Counted from the stretch's first letter, positions 1-5,983 are shown. The stretch is DNA of 9,987 nucleotides from Pseudobutyrivibrio sp. (GCA_017557715.1 JAFYYE010000080.1:1-9987); one strand, 5' to 3'. A program made the numbers and translations. The notes: generated by a model not told the origin, from the letters alone.

Positions 1-60
1 ATTGTATTGTTAAATTCCATTTTGTGGAGGAGTTTTAATTATTAATAATTCGGAGGCTAC

Positions 61-279
61 ATGAAAAAGATATCAGTGTGTTTTGTGTTGTTGGCTGTTC
101 TTTTGTCTGATGTAATGTGTGCAGTGGTTGCATATAATTATTGTGACCTGCTGTGGGGCGGAAAGTATGCTGGGTATAGCGCACCGGCAAATACAGCATA
201 TTTTTATGCTATTCCATTTTTGATGGCTATAATAATGTGTTTAATCTTAGCATGGGTATTCCGTTATAAGAGGCAATAG
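61..279 (+). CDS. Small two-helix membrane protein, function unknown
   Basis: A 72-residue protein of unknown function, almost certainly in the cytoplasmic membrane. The sequence shows a basic start (MKK), a hydrophobic helix at about residues 4-24, a short polar loop rich in Tyr, Gly and Ala (about 25-45), a second helix at about 46-66, and a basic tail (FRYKRQ) that would place the C-terminus inside the cell. The ATG at 61 is preceded by a strong GGAGG at 52-56, four bases upstream, so the start is secure. A box-A repeat and a strong terminator follow, so it is probably the last or only gene of its transcript; what lies before position 1 is not visible. The first helix could be read as a signal peptide, but the second helix would still anchor it. 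I do not recognise a named family. Confidence 0.75.
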   Translation: MKKISVCFVLLAVLLSDVMCAVVAYNYCDLLWGGKYAGYSAPANTAYFYAIPFLMAIIMCLILAWVFRYKRQ

Positions 280-311
280 AACTTAGTATCCCGCTTTAAG
301 ACAAGATTCTC

Positions 312-344
312 TTTTAAAATAACTTGATAGTTAATTTCTTGACA
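312..344 (+). repeat. Box-A intergenic repeat, copy 1
   Basis: A 33-nt element reading TTTTAAAATAAC, four variable bases, then ATAGTTAATTTCTTGACA. It aligns without gaps to the box-A copies at 2004, 2594 and 5984. It lies between the end of the 72-aa membrane protein and a terminator hairpin. No box B follows here, because a minus-strand gene (the AAA ATPase) comes next. Confidence 0.6.
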
Positions 345-352
345 TAATGTTA

Positions 353-393
353 GAACCTGTCACCATATAAACTTGGTGGCAGGTTCTTTTTTT
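353..393 (+). terminator. Rho-independent terminator
   Basis: GAACCTGTCACC (353-364) pairs with GGTGGCAGGTTC (375-386) through one non-Watson-Crick position and a ten-base loop, followed directly by a run of seven to eight T. It terminates plus-strand transcription from the 72-aa gene. It also lies just beyond the stop of the converging ATPase gene, but has no T-run in that direction. Confidence 0.85.
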
Positions 394-400
394 ATATACT

Positions 401-1825
401 CTACTTGTATAGATCTTCTACTGTAATCAGTTTTACATTATACATATCAGTATTTTTTACCCAATCTGTAAAGCCGCTTAAAGAAAATAGAATTAATGTT
501 GTGACATTATAGCTGCCAGATATTAGCTTAGATCTTCTAATAAGGGTATCGAATATCTCTTTATCTATTTTTTCATTTTTAAATTTACACTCACCTAAAA
601 TAGCTGTTTTATCTATCGTAGATATACCTACAACATCGATATCTGCAGACTGTTGATACCGCTCTCCGTTTGCATCTATCATCTGCTCTACACCCCACCA
701 AGTACCAACTTCTGTAATAAAGGAACCAAATTCTCCAAGAATACCGTGCTCCAATGTGTAATAACGGCACATATCTTCAAATACACTTCCCATAAAAGAA
801 TGTAATCCACTCTTTACAACTTTTTCATAATATACCTGGCCCTGCCCCATTTCTATTACACTTATAGCCTTAGGAATAAACTGATACCAGAATTTAAACA
901 TATGGTCTTTAAGAACATATTGGGTTTTCTTCTTATTCTTTTCCTCTGTAATACATTTTTTCTTCTCAACAAGCCCTACATCGATAAGCTTTTCTAAAGA
1001 ATAGAGAACCGTACTGTCCTTTTCCTTTACCTTTGCGGCTATAATATTAAGAGCGGTCTCGCCTGAAGCTACCTGCTCAATAATATTGTTTACCAGAGTT
1101 ACATCAGAAAATTCTTGTGTTAGTAGGTTCTTTGTTTCATCAAATAAATAGCCATCATTATTGAAGAAAAGTTTGATTATATTTTCATCCAGGCTTTTTG
1201 AAGAATCAAAAAGAGCCAGATACTTTGCTACACCGCCAGTAACACCATAACAAATAGCCTTGTCTTCTGGTGAATAGTTAGGTACAAACAGAGCAGAATC
1301 CTTGTAGTTGAATGCATCCAGTTTTAGCTGAGAATCTCTACGACCGAAAATAGGACTCTTTTCACTAAGCACTTTCTTTTCCATAAAGCTAAGAGCTGAA
1401 CCACACAGAATAAGCATCAAGTTTTTATCCAGCCACTGAGTATCTATATATTTTTGTAAAACAGACAATAACGCATCGTCTTTTTCTGCCCAGTATGGCA
1501 GTTCATCAATAACCAAGATTAGCTTTTCTTCTTTACTTGACGCCTTGCTTGTTATTATATCAAGAACACTTTCTATATTGGGAAATGTGGCGTTACTATA
1601 CGCAGGATCTAACACATCAAAAACCTGTTTTGAGAACAACTCCAGATTTCTTTCGGCACCTACTTTTGTGGCTGTATAAAATATAGCCTTTTTCCCTTTA
1701 ATGAACTCACTAATAAGGAATGATTTACCCACTCTTCGTCGACCATAAATTACTGTCATTCCAAAGCCATCTTTTTCGTATATAGTCTGTAGTGATTCTA
1801 ATTCTTTTTCTCTACCAATAAACAT
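401..1825 (-). CDS. AAA-family ATPase with C-terminal DUF234 (PD-(D/E)XK-like) domain
   Basis: A 474-residue ATPase of the archaeal-type AAA/DUF234 group, common in anaerobic Clostridia and archaea; its cellular role is not established. The sequence shows an N-terminal GREKEL motif (residues 4-9), a Walker A GRRRVGKS (28-35), a Walker B LILVIDELP with D107 and E108, and a sensor-like strand LMLILCGSA (about 136-144). A winged-helix-like middle follows, and then the DUF234 region. There, an E in GSVFEDMCRYY (about 350) and the later ADIDVVG...GECK pattern resemble a PD-(D/E)XK nuclease core. The ATG at 1825 has AAAGGAG just upstream on the minus strand. The length is normal for the family and no residues look missing. 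It is a lone gene facing the 72-aa gene, with a striking palindrome immediately upstream. Family assignment is firm; nuclease activity is inference. Confidence 0.88.
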   Translation of the reverse strand: MFIGREKELESLQTIYEKDGFGMTVIYGRRRVGKSFLISEFIKGKKAIFYTATKVGAERNLELFSKQVFDVLDPAYSNATFPNIESVLDIITSKASSKEEKLILVIDELPYWAEKDDALLSVLQKYIDTQWLDKNLMLILCGSALSFMEKKVLSEKSPIFGRRDSQLKLDAFNYKDSALFVPNYSPEDKAICYGVTGGVAKYLALFDSSKSLDENIIKLFFNNDGYLFDETKNLLTQEFSDVTLVNNIIEQVASGETALNIIAAKVKEKDSTVLYSLEKLIDVGLVEKKKCITEEKNKKKTQYVLKDHMFKFWYQFIPKAISVIEMGQGQVYYEKVVKSGLHSFMGSVFEDMCRYYTLEHGILGEFGSFITEVGTWWGVEQMIDANGERYQQSADIDVVGISTIDKTAILGECKFKNEKIDKEIFDTLIRRSKLISGSYNVTTLILFSLSGFTDWVKNTDMYNVKLITVEDLYK

Positions 1826-1838
1826 GTGCGCTCCTTTT

Positions 1839-1886
1839 ATTCAAATCGTTTTCATTCAAACACATTTGAATCAAATCTATTTGAAT
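1839..1886. promoter_or_regulatory. Nested 48-bp palindrome upstream of the ATPase gene (possible operator)
   Basis: Two ATTCAAA copies (1839-1845, 1854-1860) face two TTTGAAT copies (1865-1871, 1880-1886) symmetrically around 1862.5. Half-sites within each arm are spaced 15 bp apart, and the arms match at 19 of 22 positions. The element begins about a dozen bases upstream of the ATPase ATG, just beyond its Shine-Dalgarno site. An AT-rich stretch that could hold the minus-strand promoter lies on its far side. A repressor operator, perhaps for autoregulation, or an RNA hairpin in the leader both fit. No regulator is identified. Confidence 0.55.
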
Positions 1887-1907
1887 ATAATATATCACAT
1901 TTTATAC

Positions 1908-2000
1908 TCACTTGCCATACAATATGAACATTAAATTAACTTCATCAGCCCATATTTGCACGTTGTTAAATCCTTCTCTACCCCATAATCTCAGCTTTTT
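1908..2000 (-). pseudogene. Possible coding remnant (C-terminal tail of a lost gene)
   Basis: Reading minus from 2000 to a TGA at 1910-1908 gives 30 residues that look like real protein, including RLWGREGFNNVQIWADE and then NLMFILYGK. There is no usable start and the frame closes upstream at the box-A repeat. The WGREGF stretch loosely resembles the WWGKERY tail of the deaminase next door, so it might be the end of a lost deaminase-like gene. It is short and may be chance. Confidence 0.25.
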
Positions 2001-2003
2001 GTA

Positions 2004-2120
2004 TTTTAAAATAATAAAATAGGAAAAATCTTGTCATACCATTGGAGAGCTTCTGCTCTCATCTTCTTTTGCAATTCATATAGATATCAGCCTCTCAATC
2101 AAGTACAATTAAATCCAACA
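2004..2120 (+). repeat. Junction repeat: box A, hairpin, box B
   Basis: Box A (2004-2036) is followed by a perfect hairpin GAGAGC-TTCT-GCTCTC (2045-2060) and a T-rich tract. A segment GCAATTCATATAGATATC (2071-2088) comes next, then box B AATCAAGTACAATT (2097-2110) running to about 2120. The hairpin, the GATATC segment and box B recur in the same order near 5040 and 6030. It forms the leader region of the deaminase gene. An open frame runs from 2031 through this repeat into the deaminase, but that extension is translated repeat rather than protein. Confidence 0.7.
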
Positions 2121-2144
2121 AAACCTGAATTTTTGGAGGACATA

Positions 2145-2582
2145 ATGGATATCTGGGAAAGAATGTATGAAAAAGCAAAAGAACAATACCATCCGGAAGA
2201 AGTATCACCATTTATATATGCGCATAATGTTGTTTGTGCAATAGAAGCAGACAACGGGGAGATTTACACCGGTTTCTGTATTGAAAGCTGCAGTGGAGTA
2301 ATGAATCTTTGTGCCGATAGGATGGCTGCTCTTAATATGTATGCTAATAGCGGTCAGACAATAGTGAAGAGATTTATTGCATTTCGTGATAAGGCTCCAA
2401 ATGGTGGTGGTAGTGGGATGCCTTGCGGAGCCTGCAGAGAGTTCTATTATCAGTTGGATGAATCCAATGAAAACATGGAAATTTTGGTTGATTTTGAGAC
2501 AAGAGAAACTATTACTCTAAAAGAAATTATGCCAAACTGGTGGGGAAAAGAACGCTATGCCGAGGCAAAGAAGGAGCAATAA
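2145..2582 (+). CDS. Cytidine deaminase-like protein
   Basis: A 145-residue cytosolic protein of the zinc-dependent cytidine/blasticidin-S deaminase fold, which hydrolyses an exocyclic amine of a cytidine-like substrate. The sequence shows two zinc-ligand motifs: CADR (C56-A-D58-R) and PCGAC (P93, C94, C97), with the expected spacing, plus a family-typical WWGKERY C-terminus. The usual catalytic glutamate of the CAE motif is aspartate here (GAT codon, D58), which may weaken or change activity. An in-frame ATG at 2145 with GGAGGA at 2136-2141 is the start; a longer reading from 2031 would only translate the upstream repeat. It is followed by a box A and a terminator shared with the converging GNAT unit. 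The fold is confident; the substrate (cytidine, deoxycytidine or a nucleoside antibiotic) is not known. Confidence 0.85.
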   Translation: MDIWERMYEKAKEQYHPEEVSPFIYAHNVVCAIEADNGEIYTGFCIESCSGVMNLCADRMAALNMYANSGQTIVKRFIAFRDKAPNGGGSGMPCGACREFYYQLDESNENMEILVDFETRETITLKEIMPNWWGKERYAEAKKEQ

Positions 2583-2593
2583 TTTGCTTAAAA

Positions 2594-2626
2594 TTTTAAG
2601 TTAACTGCGTCGTGAATTTATTAACA
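2594..2626 (+). repeat. Box-A intergenic repeat, copy 3
   Basis: A 33-nt copy ending GTGAATTTATTAACA, a 15-base perfect match to the box A at 5984-6016. It sits 12 bases past the deaminase stop and runs straight into a hairpin. The stretch TTAACAAAA plus a GACGTGG stem recurs at 8483-8500, also at a convergent gene pair. Confidence 0.65.
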
Positions 2627-2630
2627 AAAT

Positions 2631-2666
2631 GACGTGGTTCATTCAAGTAACCACGTCTTATTTTTT
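2631..2666. terminator. Bidirectional terminator hairpin (GACGTGGTT stem)
   Basis: GACGTGGTT (2631-2639) pairs perfectly with AACCACGTC (2649-2657), followed by TTATTTTTT on the plus side and, read on the minus strand, ATTTTGTT. It separates the deaminase from the converging GNAT/micropeptide operon and probably ends both transcripts. Confidence 0.8.
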
Positions 2667-2672
2667 CCTTTA

Positions 2673-2777
2673 TTATTTATTTCTCTTAATTAGTTTAATA
2701 AGAAAAATCAGAATAAAAATCCAAAGTGCAATGTTCCCCAACGTAAACAGTATATTCAAGACACTTAACTCAACCAC
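2673..2777 (-). CDS. 34-aa single-helix membrane peptide, coupled to GNAT
   Basis: A micropeptide too short for most gene callers. The GTG start at 2777-2775 shares its first G with the last base of the GNAT stop (TAGTG), and GGAGG lies seven bases upstream inside the GNAT end, so translation is probably coupled. The product starts MVELSVLN and has one hydrophobic helix at about residues 8-28, including IALWIFILIFLI. It ends in a basic tail KLIKRNK, consistent with an N-out/C-in or cytoplasm-anchored peptide. The terminator hairpin begins 16 bases after the stop. No family is recognised. It may be a membrane tether or partner of the GNAT, or a type I toxin-like peptide. That it is coding is inferred from its start, ribosome site and composition. 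Confidence 0.6.
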   Translation of the reverse strand: MVELSVLNILFTLGNIALWIFILIFLIKLIKRNK

Positions 2778-3226
2778 TACTCTACCTCCAGCACATATTT
2801 GAATCCATCTTCCTGTGGATTCTCATAACAGTTCTCTTCAACTTTAGAAAGCTTATAATAACAGTCCTCAAATACTTTCTGCATAGCTTTATTAGATGAA
2901 CGAGTCTCAGCACATATTCTTTTTAGCTGGCTAGACTCAAGCTCCTCTTTCACCAATGCCATCAAATTATGAGCATACCCATTACCTCTGTAGTCAGGAT
3001 GAACCGATAGATTCATTATCTTAATGTAATCCATTTCACCTTTCCAATTATATGTGAATACATTTCCAACAAGCTTATCCTGATCCATCAGCCCATAATA
3101 TGTGGCACGCTCATCACTAAGAAGATCATCCCAGTCCTCTTGGTTCCATCTATCATTTGGAAAACATAACTTCTCTAATTCGAGAATTATTTTCTTGTCT
3201 TCTACGCCTAATTTTCTTGTTTCCAT
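2777..3226 (-). CDS. GNAT-family N-acetyltransferase (RimI-like)
   Basis: A 149-residue soluble acetyltransferase that would move an acetyl group from acetyl-CoA to an amine; the substrate is unknown. The sequence shows the GNAT strand LSVHPDYRG followed by the acetyl-CoA pyrophosphate loop R80-G-N-G-Y-A85 and helix HNLMALVKEE (motif A). A later N-x-x-M-x-x-x-F segment (SSNKAMQKVFEDC) fits motif B. The length is normal for a stand-alone GNAT. The ATG at 3226 has an excellent GGAGGTGA six bases upstream. A promoter lies at 3288-3260 on the same strand. It is the first gene of a two-gene unit with the overlapping 34-aa membrane peptide. The fold is secure; the resemblance to ribosomal-protein acetyltransferases is only general. 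Confidence 0.88.
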   Translation of the reverse strand: METRKLGVEDKKIILELEKLCFPNDRWNQEDWDDLLSDERATYYGLMDQDKLVGNVFTYNWKGEMDYIKIMNLSVHPDYRGNGYAHNLMALVKEELESSQLKRICAETRSSNKAMQKVFEDCYYKLSKVEENCYENPQEDGFKYVLEVE

Positions 3227-3238
3227 ATGTCACCTCCA

Positions 3239-3355
3239 ACTAGCAATAACAATGCCAACATTTTACATTACTTATGTAGATAATCCAATCAAAATTTCAC
3301 ATCATAACAATTCTGTGGATTTTATAATTTTGTTCAAGTAAAATGGTACTCAACA
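3239..3355 (+). repeat. Divergent junction repeat with box B, copy 1
   Basis: This intergenic stretch matches that at 9093-9212. Shared blocks in order are CTAGCAATA, AATGCCAACATTTTACA, ATCCAATCA, a plus-strand TATAAT (3323-3328) and box B with TTCAAGTAAAATGG (3333-3346), then TCAACAAAG. It carries the minus-strand promoter on its left half. The plus-strand TATAAT may be a -10 for the following gene, but no convincing -35 is visible. Confidence 0.65.
3260..3288 (-). promoter_or_regulatory. Promoter of the GNAT/micropeptide unit
   Basis: On the minus strand TTGGAT (3288-3283) and TAAAAT (3265-3260) are separated by exactly 17 bases, a good vegetative promoter. The same two hexamers with the same 17-base spacing, and a near-identical leader (GTTGGCATT..TATTGCTAG), occur at 9141-9113 upstream of another minus-strand gene. 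Confidence 0.7.
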
Positions 3356-3368
3356 AAGCGGAGTTTGT

Positions 3369-3419
3369 AGAGGCGAGCCCATCTTCTTGACCTGGCGGTC
3401 AAGAAGCATCCCTCGCTCT
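3369..3419 (+). other. GC-rich hairpin in the leader of the second GNAT
   Basis: A perfect 10-bp stem CTTCTTGACC (3383-3392) / GGTCAAGAAG (3397-3406) with a TGGC tetraloop sits on a symmetric 5x5 internal loop. An outer stem GCGAG (3373-3377) / CTCGC (3412-3416) closes it. It is clearly richer in GC than its surroundings. No T-run follows, so it is not a standard terminator. It fits a structured 5' leader or an imported element; I match it to no known riboswitch. Confidence 0.55.
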
Positions 3420-3455
3420 AAAGAGCTCGGTCAATTCAAGTTTTGTGAGGTAAAC

Positions 3456-3497
3456 ATGCTTGATGTGATAAGACCCGAAATTGATGAGGAGTATTAA
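3456..3497 (+). CDS. Possible 13-aa leader peptide
   Basis: An ATG at 3456, five bases after GTGAGG, opens a 13-codon frame MLDVIRPEIDEEY ending TAA at 3495-3497. It lies between the hairpin at 3369-3419 and the GNAT start at 3523. The ribosome site is better than chance, but the peptide shows no repeated codon of the kind attenuators use. It could equally be the first codons of a gene lost when the downstream cassette joined. Confidence 0.3.
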   Translation: MLDVIRPEIDEEY

Positions 3498-3522
3498 GAT
3501 TAATATTCTAAGGAACAAAGAA

Positions 3523-3981
3523 ATGATAATTAACGAAATAAAACTGCCAAGCGAGAAACAGAAAATCACAAGAGCGATTCTTGAAGCATTACCAGAATGG
3601 TTTGGAATCGCTGAATCAAGAGAAGAATATATTAAGATATGTGCTGATCTTGTATTCTTTGCTGCATATGAAAATGATCAACCTATCGGATTTATTTGCC
3701 TCAAAGAAACAGGAAAAGCTACCGTTGAAGTTTGTGTCATGGGTGTACTCAAAGAATATCATCGTAAAGGGGTCGGAAAAACACTTTTCCAAGATGCCCA
3801 ATCAGCGGCTAAGAATATGGGCTATTCTTTCATGCAAGTAAAAACTGTACGAATGGGAAGATACCCTGAATATGATGCCACAAACCACTTTTATTTATCT
3901 CTTGGATTCAAAGAATTCGAAGTATTCCCGACACTATGGGATGAGTGGAATCCATGTCAGGTATATGTGATGACGATTTAA
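3523..3981 (+). CDS. GNAT-family N-acetyltransferase
   Basis: A 152-residue soluble GNAT, unrelated in detail to the one at 2777-3226. It contains the central strand VEVCVMGVLKEYH, the acetyl-CoA loop R81-K-G-V-G-K86, helix TLFQDAQSAAKNMGY (motif A) and the C-terminal NHFYLSLGFKEFEVF (motif B). This pattern is frequent in small-molecule acetyltransferases of Firmicutes. I start it at the ATG at 3523, preceded by TAAGGA eight bases upstream. Upstream in-frame TTG (3481) and ATG (3484) codons lack a ribosome site and would add a tail with no GNAT features. It stands alone, with a structured leader before it and a box A beginning six bases after its stop. The substrate cannot be told. Confidence 0.87.
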   Translation: MIINEIKLPSEKQKITRAILEALPEWFGIAESREEYIKICADLVFFAAYENDQPIGFICLKETGKATVEVCVMGVLKEYHRKGVGKTLFQDAQSAAKNMGYSFMQVKTVRMGRYPEYDATNHFYLSLGFKEFEVFPTLWDEWNPCQVYVMTI

Positions 3982-3986
3982 AAATT

Positions 3987-4080
3987 TTTTAATTTAATCG
4001 AGTAAGACATTTTGTCCTGAAGCGCTGCTGCTCTCCTTCTTTTAGTAATTTATATATCAATGCCCCAAGTAAACGATTCA
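3987..4080 (+). repeat. Junction repeat: box A, degenerate hairpin, box B
   Basis: Box A here is the TTTTAATTTAATCGAGTAAGAC subtype (core AATCGAGTA at 3996-4004), nearly identical to the copy at 5007. The region that is a hairpin in other copies (4019-4039) has lost most of its pairing, and no clear terminator remains. Box B is weak (CAAGTAAACGATT from 4066). This is the most decayed of the full junctions. Confidence 0.55.
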
Positions 4081-4161
4081 TAGACATCCAAAATATTTAC
4101 TTTCTGAAGCGAAAATGCTTAAAATTATGGCTATAAAAAACATGGGAGAATGGTGATCATA

Positions 4162-4749
4162 ATGGATGCAGATACTTTTGGAAAATTCATTGTAGAATGC
4201 AGAAAAGAGAATAATTTAACTCAAGCTGAACTAGGTAAAAAGCTTTCAGTTACAGCCAAAGCTGTTAGTCGATGGGAGCGTGGCCTGGGATTCCCAGATA
4301 TTAATACATTAGAACCATTGGCTGAAGCATTGAACGTAAGTGTACATGAGCTTATGAGAGCTGAAAAAAAAGTAACAAATATATCTGATGAAGATACAGT
4401 TAATGAAGCTTTACATAACACGCTTGAGGTCGCCGACGAACAGATACAGAATGCAGAAAAAAGAGGTATTATAAGAATTATTGGAGCGATGGCAGTATTG
4501 GTATTAACATTGCTTGTATTTGATAACATGCCATTAATAGAATTTGGATTGGTTGCAGCATTTGTATATATACCGCTAGTATGTTTATTCTCAGCACTCA
4601 TTTTATTCATGTGGGCTTTGTATCAAAAGAAAAAAGGAAATGCCTACAAAAAGACAATTATCCTATCTGCAATTCTTGCAGGGATAATCGTGATTTTTGC
4701 TTTAACATTGTTTGTAGCTGGTATGTTTGCATCACCAACAGTAAGTTAA
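4162..4749 (+). CDS. XRE-family HTH regulator with C-terminal membrane helices
   Basis: A 195-residue protein that joins a DNA-binding domain to the membrane. Residues 6-66 are a Cro/C1-type helix-turn-helix: FGKFIVECRKENNLTQAELG, then TAKAVSRWERG as the recognition helix region, then DINTLEPLAEALNVSVHELM. A linker (about 67-102) leads to three hydrophobic segments at about 103-121, 127-154 and 165-190. Such fusions are common in Clostridia and are thought to regulate nearby genes from the membrane. The ATG at 4162 follows GGTGAT; another ATG at 4150 has no useful spacing to a ribosome site. No repeat separates it from the 48-aa membrane peptide 75 bases downstream, so the two probably form one unit. 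What signal it senses is unknown. Confidence 0.88.
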   Translation: MDADTFGKFIVECRKENNLTQAELGKKLSVTAKAVSRWERGLGFPDINTLEPLAEALNVSVHELMRAEKKVTNISDEDTVNEALHNTLEVADEQIQNAEKRGIIRIIGAMAVLVLTLLVFDNMPLIEFGLVAAFVYIPLVCLFSALILFMWALYQKKKGNAYKKTIILSAILAGIIVIFALTLFVAGMFASPTVS

Positions 4750-4824
4750 ATAATAACTATACATAAAAATGTAGATGTCTAGGTAAATAGCCTCCAATTC
4801 CACAAAATGAAAGGATGCCAATAA

Positions 4825-4971
4825 ATGCGATTACGCCAAGTTATAGTAATAGTTATATTCTTTAGTATAGGAGTCATTTGTTCTTTTGTAACAAATAACC
4901 CATGGTATTATATTCCATCATCACTTGTTATCGGTGTTCTTCTTGCTTTATTTGCTATCAAGAACCACTAA
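4825..4971 (+). CDS. 48-aa membrane peptide downstream of the XRE regulator
   Basis: A small gene with ATG at 4825 and AAAGGA about ten bases upstream. The product starts MRLRQ and has a helix at about residues 6-22 (VIVIVIFFSIGVICSF). A short loop NNPWYY and a second helix at about 31-45 (PSSLVIGVLLALFAI) follow, and it ends KNH. It therefore looks like a two-helix membrane hairpin of unknown function. It follows the membrane-bound XRE regulator with no box A between them, and a box A comes after it, so the pair behaves as one cassette. It might be the regulator's partner or target. The composition and ribosome site argue that it is real. Confidence 0.6.
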   Translation: MRLRQVIVIVIFFSIGVICSFVTNNPWYYIPSSLVIGVLLALFAIKNH

Positions 4972-5006
4972 TCCCTAATTGGAAATGGTCTAGCGACTTT
5001 ATTCTA

Positions 5007-5120
5007 TTTTAATATAATCGAGTAAGACACTTTGTACGGGAGAGCTTCTGCTATCCTCTTTCTTTCTACGATTCATGTAGATATAAAAACCCTAATCAAG
5101 TACAATTGAAATCATCAGAT
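5007..5120 (+). repeat. Junction repeat: box A, hairpin, box B
   Basis: Box A is the AATCGAGTAAGAC subtype (core 5016-5024). The hairpin GGAGAGC-TTCT-GCTATCC (5039-5056) has one mismatch, and a T-rich tract follows. Then come ATTCATGTAGATAT (5071-5084) and box B AATCAAGTACAATTGAAATC (5094-5113). The A core AATCGAGTA and B core AATCAAGTA are direct repeats 78 bases apart. It spans most of the gap before the TraB-like gene. Confidence 0.7.
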
Positions 5121-5167
5121 TAAATAATTGATATGACAAAAATGAAATTATGACACCTGGGGTAAAA

Positions 5168-5962
5168 ATGAAAAAACATTCAAAATTAAGAACAATTCTT
5201 AAATGTATAGTGGCAACGCTTGGAATCATATTAGTACTGGCTACAGCTATCTACATTAATATTAAATGTTTTACAGTAAAGAGATTATTATCAACAACCG
5301 GACAGGATTTATATCTTATGGGTACTTTTCATACAGATCACTTTGACCCATTATACAATTACTCCGCTGAACAAATGCTTAATGCAATAAAAAATATAAA
5401 GCCTGATGTAGTTTTCATAGAAGCAAGGGAGGAAAGCTACAAAGAGTATGGTGTAGTGGATGGTCCCATCGATATGTGCATCACATATTGCTATTGCCAG
5501 GATAATAATATTCCTGTGGAAATGATAGATTATTGGAAAGTAGATAATGATAATTTCAAACAAAACTCAACTACTGATGATAGGGATGACCATATACATC
5601 AAAGAATATTGGAAAAACTGAAAGCTTACGAAAATAAGAAAGTTTTAGTAGTTTGTGGATTTGGACATTTAAATCCCCAAATGAATCGAATGCTGAATGA
5701 TGGTTTCCAAAAAGAGCACATATCTCATGCTTCTAAACTTTTTAAGTCTGCTGGAAATGAATTCACATATCCCTCTTCTATATGCGATGTATGGGAACAG
5801 CGAACATTATTCTATTGTTACACTTATCCAGAATCAATACAGAAAGATGAGACAATAAACGATGACGTAAAATCACAGTGGCCAGTTGATAAAAACCATA
5901 CATTCTATGATTGGCAGATGAAATATTGTGATTTGTTTAGAAAAAACAAATTATATAAATGA
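5168..5962 (+). CDS. Membrane-anchored TraB/TIKI-superfamily protein
   Basis: A 264-residue protein with a basic N-terminus and one membrane helix (about residues 9-31), followed by an extracytoplasmic or membrane-facing domain of the TraB/TIKI type. Visible family marks are GTFH (52-55) after a beta strand, IKPDVVFIEARE (77-88, conserved acidic E85), RDDHIHQRI (139-147, matching the RD helix) and VVCGFGHLNP (161-170, second GxxH). Characterised relatives include TraB/PrgY, which limit pheromone activity, and TIKI metalloproteases. Peptide cleavage outside the cell is therefore plausible but unproven. I choose the ATG at 5168 (MKKHSK, GGGG five bases upstream) over the ATG at 5150, which lacks a ribosome site. 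It is a single gene between two junction repeats. Confidence 0.72.
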   Translation: MKKHSKLRTILKCIVATLGIILVLATAIYINIKCFTVKRLLSTTGQDLYLMGTFHTDHFDPLYNYSAEQMLNAIKNIKPDVVFIEAREESYKEYGVVDGPIDMCITYCYCQDNNIPVEMIDYWKVDNDNFKQNSTTDDRDDHIHQRILEKLKAYENKKVLVVCGFGHLNPQMNRMLNDGFQKEHISHASKLFKSAGNEFTYPSSICDVWEQRTLFYCYTYPESIQKDETINDDVKSQWPVDKNHTFYDWQMKYCDLFRKNKLYK

Positions 5963-5983
5963 GGTGGAAGGACTTAGTACATC

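Noticed and set aside
2031..2144. A 38-residue N-terminal extension of the deaminase from an upstream start.
   Set aside because: It translates the junction repeat. The ATG at 2145 has a strong ribosome site and gives the normal family length.
3102..3341. A 79-residue plus-strand frame over the start of the minus-strand GNAT.
   Set aside because: It is antisense to a clear GNAT and its own promoter region, with no ribosome site or recognisable protein features.
3616..3801. Overlapping frames on both strands inside the second GNAT gene.
   Set aside because: They are shadows of a well-supported GNAT, with atypical composition and no ribosome sites.
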